From Streptomyces iconiensis (lineage in GTDB: Bacteria > Actinomycetota > Actinomycetes > Streptomycetales > Streptomycetaceae): DNA of 64,000 bases. The stretch covers positions 1-64,000 of the forward strand of contig NZ_JANCPR020000016.1 in assembly GCF_028657195.3 (NCBI RefSeq), given 5' to 3'. This document shows, one piece after another, positions 46,577 to 55,050 of this stretch (position 1 is the first letter of the stretch; each line of letters opens with the position of its first letter). The position numbers were made by a program, and so were the translations under genes. The notes beneath the pieces are model-generated. The model searched no databases and was not told the origin of the DNA. It was given only the letters and a program-made list of their open reading frames with translations.

Positions 46577-48232
46577 CTACCGGACGAACACCCCGGCCTG
46601 GCCCGCCAGATCCAGGAAGTACTGCGGGGCGACGCCGAGCACGATCGTGACGATCACGCCGACGGCGATCGCTGACGTCGTCATCACGCTCGGTACCGCG
46701 ACGCTCGGGCCGTCCGCCTGTGGCTCGCTGAAGAACATCAGGACGATGACGCGCAAGTAGAAGAACGCCGCGATGGCGGAGGCGATCACACCGACCACGA
46801 CCAGCGGCCCGGCGCCGCCCTCGGCCGCCGCCTTGAACACCGCGAACTTGCCGGCGAAGCCCGACGTCAGCGGAATACCCGCGAACGCCAGCAGGAAGAC
46901 CGCGAACACGGCGGCGAGCAGTGGCGAACGGCGGCCCAGCCCCGCCCACTTGGACAGGTGCGTCGCCTCGCCTCCCGCATCCCGTACGAGGGTGACCACG
47001 GCGAAGGCGCCCAGTGTCACGAAGGAGTAGGCCGCCAGGTAGAACAGGACGGAGGAGACGCCGTCCTCGGAGGTGGCGATGACGCCCGCGAGCAGGAAGC
47101 CGGCGTGCGCGATGGAGGAGTAGGCCAGCAGCCGCTTGATGTCCGTCTGCGTGATGGCCACCAGAGCGCCCGCGAGCATCGTCAGGATCGCGACGCCCCA
47201 CATCACCGGACGCCAGTCCCAGCGCAGCCCCGGCAGCACCACGTACAGCAGCCGCAGCAGCGCGCCGAAAGCGGCCACCTTGGTCGCCGCCGCCATGAAA
47301 CCGGTCACCGGGGTGGGAGCGCCCTGGTAGACGTCCGGGGTCCACATGTGGAAGGGAACGGCGCCGACCTTGAAGAGCAGGCCCATGATCACCAGCGCGC
47401 CGCCGATCAGCAGCAGCGCGTCGTTGCCCATGGTCTGCGCGAGCACGGGGTCGGTGGTCGCGTCGGCGTTGGAGATGACCCGTGCGATGCCCGAGTAGTT
47501 GACGGTTCCCGCGTAGCCGTAGAGCAGCGCGGTACCGAAGAGCAGGAACGCCGAGGAGAAGGCGCCCAGCAGGAAGTACTTGACCGCCGCCTCCTGCGAC
47601 AGCAGCCGCCTGCGGCGCGCCAGCGCGCACAGCAGGTACAGCGGCAGCGAGAAGACCTCCAGCGCGATGAAGAGCGTCAACAGGTCGTTGGCCGCCGGGA
47701 AGAGCAGCATGCCGCCGACGGCGAAGAGCAGCAGCGGGAAGACCTCGGTGGTCGTCCACCCGGCCTTCGTCGCCTCCCGCTCCCCCTCACCGCCCGGCAC
47801 GGAGGCCGGCTGCGCCGCGAAGGAGTCGACCTGCGCGCCCGGCGCTGAAGGCTCCAGGCGGCGCTCGGCGAAGATGAACACCGAGACGATGGCGACCAGA
47901 AGGATCGTGCCCTGCAGGAACAGCGCGGGACCGTCGACCGCGATGGCACCCATGCCGGCGATCTGCGCCTTGGTGCCTCCGGAACCGGTGGCCGCGAGGG
48001 CGACGACGGCGGCGAAGGCCGCCGCGAGGCCCAGCAGCGAGACGAACACCTGCGCGCCGTACCGCGACCTGCGCGGCAGGAACGCCTCAAGGACGATGCC
48101 GAGCGCCGCGACCCCGAGAACGATCAGTGTCGGGGACAGCTGGCTGAACTCGATGTCGGGCGCCTTGAGCTTCTCGCCCTCGGCCACCATCCACAGGCTG
48201 GGGACGGCCCCAGCCGAACCGAGCGCGCTCAC
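46577..48232 (-). CDS. nuoN: NADH-quinone oxidoreductase subunit N
   Basis: 551 residues from GTG 48232, overlapping the nuoM stop by 4 bp. TM5 glutamate (FIALEVFSLPLYLL) and TM7 lysine (FKVGAVPFHMWTPDVY) are intact, and 14 helices are visible. A hydrophilic loop of about 30 residues (LEPSAPGAQVDSFAAQPASV) lies after TM3. It is one of the three proton-pumping subunits and the last gene of the 14-gene operon. Confidence 0.95.
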   Translation of the reverse strand: MSALGSAGAVPSLWMVAEGEKLKAPDIEFSQLSPTLIVLGVAALGIVLEAFLPRRSRYGAQVFVSLLGLAAAFAAVVALAATGSGGTKAQIAGMGAIAVDGPALFLQGTILLVAIVSVFIFAERRLEPSAPGAQVDSFAAQPASVPGGEGEREATKAGWTTTEVFPLLLFAVGGMLLFPAANDLLTLFIALEVFSLPLYLLCALARRRRLLSQEAAVKYFLLGAFSSAFLLFGTALLYGYAGTVNYSGIARVISNADATTDPVLAQTMGNDALLLIGGALVIMGLLFKVGAVPFHMWTPDVYQGAPTPVTGFMAAATKVAAFGALLRLLYVVLPGLRWDWRPVMWGVAILTMLAGALVAITQTDIKRLLAYSSIAHAGFLLAGVIATSEDGVSSVLFYLAAYSFVTLGAFAVVTLVRDAGGEATHLSKWAGLGRRSPLLAAVFAVFLLAFAGIPLTSGFAGKFAVFKAAAEGGAGPLVVVGVIASAIAAFFYLRVIVLMFFSEPQADGPSVAVPSVMTTSAIAVGVIVTIVLGVAPQYFLDLAGQAGVFVR

Positions 48233-49929
48233 TCGTGGTCACCTCCACTGTGCTTCGCCGGCTTGTAGTCGAACCAGCCATGGTCGGCGACTGGATGCTG
48301 CGGCTTGGGGTCCTTCTTCTGTACGTCCGACATGGTGTGCTCCACCGCCGGGTTCACGATCTGGGTGAGCGGCTTGGGAAAGAGGCCGAGCACGACGAGC
48401 AGCGCGATCAGCGGTGTCACGACGGCCAGTTCCCGCACCTTGAGGTCGGGCATACGCCGGATCTCCGGCTTCTCCACGGGCCCGGTCATCGTGCGCTGGT
48501 AGAGCAGCAGTACGTACAGCGCGGCGAGGATGATCCCGGCCGTGGCGACGATGCCGGCTACGGGGTAGCGGCTGAACGTGCCCGCCAGGACGAGAAATTC
48601 GCTGATGAACGGAGCGAGTCCCGGCAGCGACAGTGTCGCCAGGCCCCCGACCAGGAAGGTGCCCGCCAGTACGGGCGCCACCTTCTGCACTCCCCCGTAG
48701 TCCGCGATCAGACGCGAGCCGCGACGCGAGATGAGGAACCCGGCCACCAGCATCAGCGCCGCGGTTGAGATGCCATGGAAGACCATGTAGAGCGTCGCGC
48801 CGCCCTGGCCCTGGCTGGTCATCGCGAAGATGCCGAGCACGATGAAGCCGAAGTGCGAGATCGACGCGTAGGCCACCAGGCGCTTGATGTCGCGCTGTCC
48901 GACGGCGAGCAGTGCGCCGTAGATGATGCTGATCAGCGCGAGCACGATCACCACGGGTGTCGCCCACTGGCTGGCGCCGGGGAAGAGGCCCAGGCAGAAG
49001 CGGAGCATCGCGAAGGTGCCGACCTTGTCGACGACCGCCGTGATGAGCACCGCGACCGGCGCCGTCGCCTCGCCCATGGCGTTGGGCAGCCATGTGTGCA
49101 GCGGCCACAGCGGTGCCTTGACGGCGAACGCGAGGAAGAAGCCGAGGAACAGCAGCCGTTCGGTGTTGTCTGCCAGCGAGAAGTCACCGCTCGCGCGGGC
49201 CTGAGTGAGCTGCTGGAGCGAGAAGGTGCCCTCGCCGAGCTGGTCGGCGCTGGCCACGTACAGGCCGATGACGGCGGCCAGCATGATCAGTCCGCCGGCC
49301 AGGTTGTAGAGCAGGAACTTCACGGCCGCGTACGAGCGTTGCTTGGCGCCCTCCTCCTCGCCGGCCGCGTGCGCCTTGTCGCCGAAGCCGCCGATGAGGA
49401 AGTACATCGGGATGAGCATGGCTTCGAAGAAGATGTAGAACAGGAAGACATCGGTGGCGGCGAACGAGATGACCACCATGGCCTCGACGGCGAGGATCAG
49501 CGCGAAGAAGCCCTGGGTGGGGCGCCAGCGGCTCTTCACGCCGCCCGCGGCCGGGCCACCACCGCCCGGCGCACCGCTCCCGGCCGCCCCATCGGCGTCC
49601 TCGTCGGCGTCCGCGTCGTTCCAGCCGGCGCCGATGACGAACGGGATCAGCAGTGCCGTCAGCGCGATCATCACCGCGCCGATCCCGTCGACGCCCAGCT
49701 CGTAGCGCACCCCGAAGTCCGCGATCCAGGCCCGCGACTCGGTCATCTGGTAGCGGTCGCCGCCAGGGTCGAACCCGGCCAGGACCACGGCGGCGAGGAC
49801 CAGCGTGGCCAGCGAGAAGAGCAGCGCCAGCCACTTGGCCGCCGTGCGCTTCGCCGCCGGGACGGCCGCCGTGGCCACAGCGCCGACGGCGGGCACCAGG
49901 GCCGTGACCGTCAGAAGAGGAAATGACAT
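48229..49929 (-). CDS. nuoM: NADH-quinone oxidoreductase subunit M
   Basis: 566 residues from ATG 49929, three bases after nuoL. Pumping residues lie in IFFEAMLIPMYFLIGGFG and KAPLWPLHTWLPNAMGEATA. A 25-residue Gly/Asp loop (NDADADEDADGAAGSG) follows TM3. The C-terminus extends by some 40 hydrophilic residues (SDVQKKDPKPQHPVADHGW). Confidence 0.95.
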   Translation of the reverse strand: MSFPLLTVTALVPAVGAVATAAVPAAKRTAAKWLALLFSLATLVLAAVVLAGFDPGGDRYQMTESRAWIADFGVRYELGVDGIGAVMIALTALLIPFVIGAGWNDADADEDADGAAGSGAPGGGGPAAGGVKSRWRPTQGFFALILAVEAMVVISFAATDVFLFYIFFEAMLIPMYFLIGGFGDKAHAAGEEEGAKQRSYAAVKFLLYNLAGGLIMLAAVIGLYVASADQLGEGTFSLQQLTQARASGDFSLADNTERLLFLGFFLAFAVKAPLWPLHTWLPNAMGEATAPVAVLITAVVDKVGTFAMLRFCLGLFPGASQWATPVVIVLALISIIYGALLAVGQRDIKRLVAYASISHFGFIVLGIFAMTSQGQGGATLYMVFHGISTAALMLVAGFLISRRGSRLIADYGGVQKVAPVLAGTFLVGGLATLSLPGLAPFISEFLVLAGTFSRYPVAGIVATAGIILAALYVLLLYQRTMTGPVEKPEIRRMPDLKVRELAVVTPLIALLVVLGLFPKPLTQIVNPAVEHTMSDVQKKDPKPQHPVADHGWFDYKPAKHSGGDHE

Positions 49930-49932
49930 AAC

Positions 49933-51828
49933 TCAGACCGCCCTCATCAGCAGGGTGGCGGCGATCAGCACCGCCGCGCCGCCGAACATCGAGACCGCGT
50001 ACGAGCGGGCGAAACCGTTCTGGAGCCGCCGCAGCCGCCCGGACAGTCCGCCGAAGGTGGCGGCCGTGCCGTTCACGGCGCCGTCGACCACCTTGTTGTC
50101 GGCGTAGACCAGGCTGCGGGTGAGGTACGTGCCGCCGTTGACCAGCACGATGTGGTTGAAGTCGTCCTGGAGCAGGTCCCGCCTGGCCGCGCGGGTCAGC
50201 AGCGAACCGCGCGGTGCGACCGAGGGCACCGTGCGGCGCCCGTACTGGAGCCAGGCGGCACCCACGCCGATGACGAGCGCGACGACCGTGGCGGAGGTGA
50301 CCGCCGTGGCCGAGAGCGGCGAGTGCCCGTGCTCGAACTGGGTCACCGGTTCGAGCCAGTTGACGAACGACTCGTTGAACTTGAACAGCCCACCGGCGAA
50401 TACCGAACCGAACGCGAGCACGACCATCGGGATGGTCATGGACCTGGGCGACTCGTGCGGATGGGGTTCGTTCCCCTCGGCATCGGGCTTCCAGCGCTTC
50501 TCCCCGAAGAAGGTCATCGCCATCACGCGCGTCATGTAGTACGCCGTGATCGCGGCGCCCAGCAGGGTCACGGCGCCCAGGATCCAGCCCTGGGTACCGC
50601 CCTTGGCGAAGGCCGCCTCGATGATCTGGTCCTTGGAGAAGAACCCGGACAGCCCGGGGAAGCCGATGATGGCGAGATAGCCCAGGCCGAACGTCACGAA
50701 CGTGACCGGCATGTGCTTGCGCAGGCCCCCGTAGTGGCGCATGTTCACCTCGTCGTTCATCCCGTGCATCACGGAACCGGCGCCGAGGAAGAGCCCCGCC
50801 TTGAAGAAGCCGTGCGTCACCAGGTGCATGATCGCGAACGCGTAGCCGATCGGGCCGAGTCCGGCCGCGAGGATCATGTAGCCGATCTGCGACATCGTCG
50901 AGCCCGCCAGGGCCTTCTTGATGTCGTCCTTCGCACAACCGACGATCGCACCGAACAGCAGCGTCACCGCGCCGACGACCACCACCACGGTCTGCGCGTC
51001 GGGCGCCGCGTTGAAGATCGCCCCGGAACGGGTGATGAGGTAGACGCCCGCCGTCACCATCGTCGCCGCGTGGATGAGGGCCGAGACCGGAGTCGGGCCC
51101 TCCATCGCGTCGCCCAGCCACGACTGGAGCGGCACCTGCGCCGACTTGCCGCACGCCGCGAGCAGCAGCATCAGCCCGACGGCCGTCAGCTTGCCCTCAC
51201 TCGCGTCCGTCGCGCTGGAGAGCACGGGCGCGAAGGCGAAGGAACCGAAGGTGGTGAACATCAGGAAGATCGCGATGGCCAGGCCCGCGTCGCCGACGCG
51301 GTTGACCAGGAACGCCTTCTTCGCCGCAGCAGCGGCGCTCGGCTTGTCCTGCCAGAAACCGATCAGCAGGTACGAGGCGAGCCCGACACCCTCCCAGCCG
51401 ACGTACAGCAGCAAGTAGTTGTCGGCGAGGACCAGCAGCAGCATCGCAGCGAGGAAGAGGTTGAGATAGCCGAAGAAGCGGCGCCTGCGCGGGTCGTGCT
51501 CCATATAGCCGACCGAGTAGATGTGGATGAGCGTGCCCACACCCGTGATCAGCAGGACGAACGTCATCGACAACTGGTCGAGCTGGAAGGCGACATCGGC
51601 CTGGAAACCCTCGACCGGCACCCAGGACCACAGGTGCGAGTGCAGCGAGCGGTCGTCGCCGCTCCTGCCCAGCATGTCGAGGAAGAACAGCACACCGATC
51701 ACAAAAGAGGCACCGGAGAGCAGGCAGGCGAGCCAGTGGCCCGCACGGTCCAGGCGCCGCCCCCCGCACAACAGCACCGCCGCGCCCAACAGGGGTGCGC
51801 CGACGAGCAGTCCGATCATGGAATCCAC
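49933..51828 (-). CDS. nuoL: NADH-quinone oxidoreductase subunit L
   Basis: 631 residues from GTG 51828; ATG 51819 is a close alternative, and neither has a strong ribosome site. Motifs GWEGVGLASYLLIGFW and KSAQVPLQSWLGDAMEGPTP hold the TM5 Glu and TM7 Lys, and HAATMVTAGVYL is conserved. The C-terminal part includes the long lateral helix that clamps the membrane arm and the final anchor helix. Unlike the neighbouring junctions, there is a 13-bp gap after nuoK. Confidence 0.95.
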   Translation of the reverse strand: MDSMIGLLVGAPLLGAAVLLCGGRRLDRAGHWLACLLSGASFVIGVLFFLDMLGRSGDDRSLHSHLWSWVPVEGFQADVAFQLDQLSMTFVLLITGVGTLIHIYSVGYMEHDPRRRRFFGYLNLFLAAMLLLVLADNYLLLYVGWEGVGLASYLLIGFWQDKPSAAAAAKKAFLVNRVGDAGLAIAIFLMFTTFGSFAFAPVLSSATDASEGKLTAVGLMLLLAACGKSAQVPLQSWLGDAMEGPTPVSALIHAATMVTAGVYLITRSGAIFNAAPDAQTVVVVVGAVTLLFGAIVGCAKDDIKKALAGSTMSQIGYMILAAGLGPIGYAFAIMHLVTHGFFKAGLFLGAGSVMHGMNDEVNMRHYGGLRKHMPVTFVTFGLGYLAIIGFPGLSGFFSKDQIIEAAFAKGGTQGWILGAVTLLGAAITAYYMTRVMAMTFFGEKRWKPDAEGNEPHPHESPRSMTIPMVVLAFGSVFAGGLFKFNESFVNWLEPVTQFEHGHSPLSATAVTSATVVALVIGVGAAWLQYGRRTVPSVAPRGSLLTRAARRDLLQDDFNHIVLVNGGTYLTRSLVYADNKVVDGAVNGTAATFGGLSGRLRRLQNGFARSYAVSMFGGAAVLIAATLLMRAV

Positions 51829-51841
51829 TGGTTCGTACCCC

Positions 51842-52141
51842 TCACAACTTCATCAGGCTGGCATCGTCGACCGAGGCCGAGTGGCGGGAGCGGTAGAGCA
51901 TCACGATGATCGCCAGGCCGACCACGACCTCGGCCGCGGCGACGACCATGACGAAGAACGCCATGACCTGGCCGTCGAGGTTGCCGTGCATCCGGGAGAA
52001 GGCGACCAGCGTCAGGTTGGCCGCGTTGAGCATCAGCTCGATGCTCATGAACACCACGATGGCGTTGCGCCGGACGAGCACGCCGGACGCGCCGATGGTG
52101 AACAGCAACGCTGCCAGGTAGACGTAGTTGATGGGGCTCAC
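51842..52141 (-). CDS. nuoK: NADH-quinone oxidoreductase subunit K
   Basis: 99 residues from GTG 52141, overlapping the nuoJ stop (GTGA). It has three helices with the conserved Glu residues in VVFMSIELMLNAANL and AAAEVVVGLAIIV. The length is exactly canonical, unlike the tailed nuoK2. Confidence 0.96.
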   Translation of the reverse strand: MSPINYVYLAALLFTIGASGVLVRRNAIVVFMSIELMLNAANLTLVAFSRMHGNLDGQVMAFFVMVVAAAEVVVGLAIIVMLYRSRHSASVDDASLMKL

Positions 52142-53001
52142 TTGGCGGCCTCCTCGGGCTCCGGCGCTGAGTCGCCCTCGGCCTCGGCCGTCGGCCCCTG
52201 CGGGGTGGTGGGCTGGCCGTGGTACTCCGCCGTGCGCTGCTCCAGCGCCGCGAGGGACGCCATCTGCTCGGTGCTGACCTCGCGGATCTGGCCGCGCTCA
52301 CGCAGCGTCGAGCTGACGCTGATCGCGGCGGGCGTCCCGTCCGGGAGCAGACCGGGCCTGTCAACGGCGTTGTGCCGGGCGTAGACACCGGGTGCGGGCA
52401 GCGGGGGAAGCTGCTTGCCGCCCCGCACCCGCTCCTCGGCCTGCTCGCGCTGGCTCTTGGTCTTCTCGATGCGCTCGCGGTGCGTGAGAAGCGTGGCGCC
52501 GACGGCTGCGACGGTGAGCAGCGCGCCGACGACCTCGAAGGCGACGACGTACTTGGTGAACAGGAGGGTGGCCAGCGCGGGCACGTTGCCCTCGGCGTTG
52601 GCCGCGCCCAGTCCCGTGAAGCTGCCGACGGACGCCTGGCCGATGCCCGCGATCAGCAGGATGCCGAGCCCGAGCGCGCAGCCGAGTGCCAGCCAGCGCT
52701 GGCCCTTGAGCGTCTCCTTGAGGGAGTCGGCAGCGCTGACGCCGACGAGCATCAGCACGAACAGGAACAGCATCATGACCGCGCCGGTGTAGACGACGAT
52801 CTGGACGACGCCGAGGAAGTAGGCGCCGTTCGCGAGGTAGAACATCGCGAGGATGATCATCGTCGCCGCGAGGCACAGGGCGCTGTGGACGGCACGGCGC
52901 ATCAGCACCGTGCCGAGGCCGCCGAGCACCGCGACCGTGCCCAGCACCCAGAACTGGACGGCTTCGCCCGTTGAGGTGGAGGTGGCGGCGAGGGTGTTCA
53001 T
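52138..53001 (-). CDS. nuoJ: NADH-quinone oxidoreductase subunit J
   Basis: 287 residues from ATG 53001, overlapping the nuoI stop by 4 bp. Five helices occupy the first 185 residues, with the family TM3 region FLGVVQIVVYTGAVMMLFLFVL. About 100 hydrophilic residues follow (RIEKTKSQREQAEERVRGGK and on), a cytosolic tail well beyond the usual 165-200 residues. The tail contains a charged, possibly helical stretch. Confidence 0.94.
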   Translation of the reverse strand: MNTLAATSTSTGEAVQFWVLGTVAVLGGLGTVLMRRAVHSALCLAATMIILAMFYLANGAYFLGVVQIVVYTGAVMMLFLFVLMLVGVSAADSLKETLKGQRWLALGCALGLGILLIAGIGQASVGSFTGLGAANAEGNVPALATLLFTKYVVAFEVVGALLTVAAVGATLLTHRERIEKTKSQREQAEERVRGGKQLPPLPAPGVYARHNAVDRPGLLPDGTPAAISVSSTLRERGQIREVSTEQMASLAALEQRTAEYHGQPTTPQGPTAEAEGDSAPEPEEAAK

Positions 53002-53669
53002 CGTTCGCCCTCCCCTGCCCCGGTCTCGGTACCGCCCGTCATGGGGCCGCGCCCGGCCGCCGCACCGCTCGCGGCTGCGGAAGCGGCGGGCTCGGCGGGG
53101 CCGAAGGTCTCGGCCGACTCCTGCGGTACGCCGGTGTCCGTCCGTGTCTGCGGCACCGTGCCGGGCGCTGCCTCGGTCACCAGGCCCTGGTAGTAGTCCT
53201 TCTCCGTCATGCCGGGGAAGATCGCGTGCGGCGATTCGACCATGTCCTCCTCCAGGCCCGCGAGGAGCTGTTCCTTGGTGTAGATGAGCGACTCGCGGGA
53301 GGAGTCGGCGAGTTCGTACTCGTTCGTCATCGTCAGCGCGCGGGTCGGGCACGCCTCGACGCACAGGCCGCACAGGATGCAGCGCAGGTAGTTGATCTGG
53401 TAGACGCGGCCGTAGCGCTCACCGGGCGAGTACCGCTCCTCCTCGGTGTTGTCCGCGCCCTCGACGTAGATGGCGTCGGCGGGGCAGGCCCAGGCGCACA
53501 GCTCACAGCCGATGCACTTCTCCAGCCCGTCGGGGTGCCTGTTGAGCTGGTGGCGGCCGTGGAAGCGGGGCGCTGTCGGCTTCTTGTACTCGGGGTACTG
53601 CTCGGTCAGCCGCTTCTTGAACATGCCCTTGAAGGTCACGCCGAAGCCGGCCACGGGGTTGTCAGGCAT
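52998..53669 (-). CDS. nuoI: NADH-quinone oxidoreductase subunit I
   Basis: 223 residues from ATG 53669, with GGGGGA upstream and an 8-bp overlap with nuoH. The two [4Fe-4S] motifs are CIGCELCAWACP and CILCGLCVEACP. It carries clusters N6a/N6b between NuoG and NuoB. An Ala/Gly/Thr-rich tail of some 50 residues follows the core. Confidence 0.95.
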   Translation of the reverse strand: MPDNPVAGFGVTFKGMFKKRLTEQYPEYKKPTAPRFHGRHQLNRHPDGLEKCIGCELCAWACPADAIYVEGADNTEEERYSPGERYGRVYQINYLRCILCGLCVEACPTRALTMTNEYELADSSRESLIYTKEQLLAGLEEDMVESPHAIFPGMTEKDYYQGLVTEAAPGTVPQTRTDTGVPQESAETFGPAEPAASAAASGAAAGRGPMTGGTETGAGEGER

Positions 53670-55050
53670 CTTCGGTCCCCCTTTCTTCGGTACTTCCGGC
53701 GGTCCCGGCGGTTCCCGGGGGCCCAGCGGCGACAGGCTCGCGCTCACGTGCGGCGCGCGAGGGACGGCGGGGTACGGGTGGCAGCTTCTGGCCGGGCAGT
53801 GGCGGCACGGGGTAGCCACCTGCCATGGGGTCGAACGGCACGTCGGATGCCGCCTGTTCGGGCTCCTCGTCCTCCTCGCCGCCGCCGCGGAAGAAGTCGA
53901 CGACGAAGGTGATCAGCAGGAGCGCGAGCGCGGTGCCCGCGACCCAGTAGACGACCTCGCTGTAGGCGTAGCCCTCGTTGCGCATGGCGCGCACGGTGGC
54001 CACGAGCATCAGCCAGACCAGCGCGACGGGGATGAGGACCTTCCAGCCCAGCTTCATGAACTGGTCGTAGCGCACGCGCGGCAGCGTGCCGCGCAGCCAT
54101 ACGAACAGGAAGAGCATCACGACGACCTTGCCGATGAACCAGAGCATCGGCCACCAGCCGTGGTTGGCGCCCTCCCAGTAGGTGGAGATCGGCGCGGGCG
54201 CACGCCAGCCGCCGAGGAAGAGGGTGACCGCGAGCGCCGAGACCGTGACCATGTGGACGTACTCGGTGAGCATGAACATCGCGAACTTGATCGAGCTGTA
54301 CTCGGTCTGGAAGCCCGCCACGAGGTCGCCCTCGGACTCCGGCATGTCGAACGGCGCGCGGTGTGCCTCGCCGACCATCGACACCATGTAGATCAGGAAG
54401 GAAACCGGCAGCAGCCACGCGAACCAGCCGTCGGCCTGTGCCCCGACGATCGTCGAGGTGGACATCGACCCGGAGTACAGGAAGACGGCGGCGAAGCTGA
54501 GCCCCATCGCGATCTCGTAGCTGATGATCTGGGCCGTGGCACGCACGCCGCCGAGCAGCGGATACGTCGAGCCGGACGACCAGCCGGCCAGCACCACGCC
54601 GTACGCCGCGATGGACGAGCTGGCGAGGATGAACAGCACCGCCACCGGCATGTCCGTGAGCTGCATCGTCGTACGGGTTCCGAAGATCGAGATCTCGTTG
54701 CCCGCCGGCCCGAACGGAATGACACCGATGGCCATGAAGGCCGGTACGGCGCCGATGATCGGCGCCAGTACGTAGACGGCCTTGTCGGAGCCCTTGACGA
54801 CGATGTCTTCCTTGAGCATCAGCTTCACGCCGTCGGCGAGCGACTGGAGCATGCCCCAGGGTCCGTGCCTGTTGGGCCCGATGCGCAGCTGCATCCAGCC
54901 GACGAGCTTGCGCTCGAAGACGATGGAGATCAGCACGGTCAGCATCAGGAACGCGAAGCAGAAGACCGCCTTGATCGCGATCAGCCAGAACGGATCATGG
55001 CCGAACATCGACAGATCCTCCGCCGCGAGGGTCTGCGGTACGGCGCTCAT
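53662..55050 (-). CDS. nuoH: NADH-quinone oxidoreductase subunit H
   Basis: 462 residues from ATG 55050, overlapping nuoG by 4 bp. The quinone-chamber loop HRAPFDMPESEGDLVAG has its acidic residues, and RIGPNRHGPWGMLQSLADGVKLM is conserved. After eight helices comes a Pro/Arg/Ala-rich tail of about 70 residues (GGYPVPPLPGQKLPPVPRR), making it longer than most NuoH proteins (about 325-420). Confidence 0.95.
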   Translation of the reverse strand: MSAVPQTLAAEDLSMFGHDPFWLIAIKAVFCFAFLMLTVLISIVFERKLVGWMQLRIGPNRHGPWGMLQSLADGVKLMLKEDIVVKGSDKAVYVLAPIIGAVPAFMAIGVIPFGPAGNEISIFGTRTTMQLTDMPVAVLFILASSSIAAYGVVLAGWSSGSTYPLLGGVRATAQIISYEIAMGLSFAAVFLYSGSMSTSTIVGAQADGWFAWLLPVSFLIYMVSMVGEAHRAPFDMPESEGDLVAGFQTEYSSIKFAMFMLTEYVHMVTVSALAVTLFLGGWRAPAPISTYWEGANHGWWPMLWFIGKVVVMLFLFVWLRGTLPRVRYDQFMKLGWKVLIPVALVWLMLVATVRAMRNEGYAYSEVVYWVAGTALALLLITFVVDFFRGGGEEDEEPEQAASDVPFDPMAGGYPVPPLPGQKLPPVPRRPSRAAREREPVAAGPPGTAGTAGSTEERGTEDA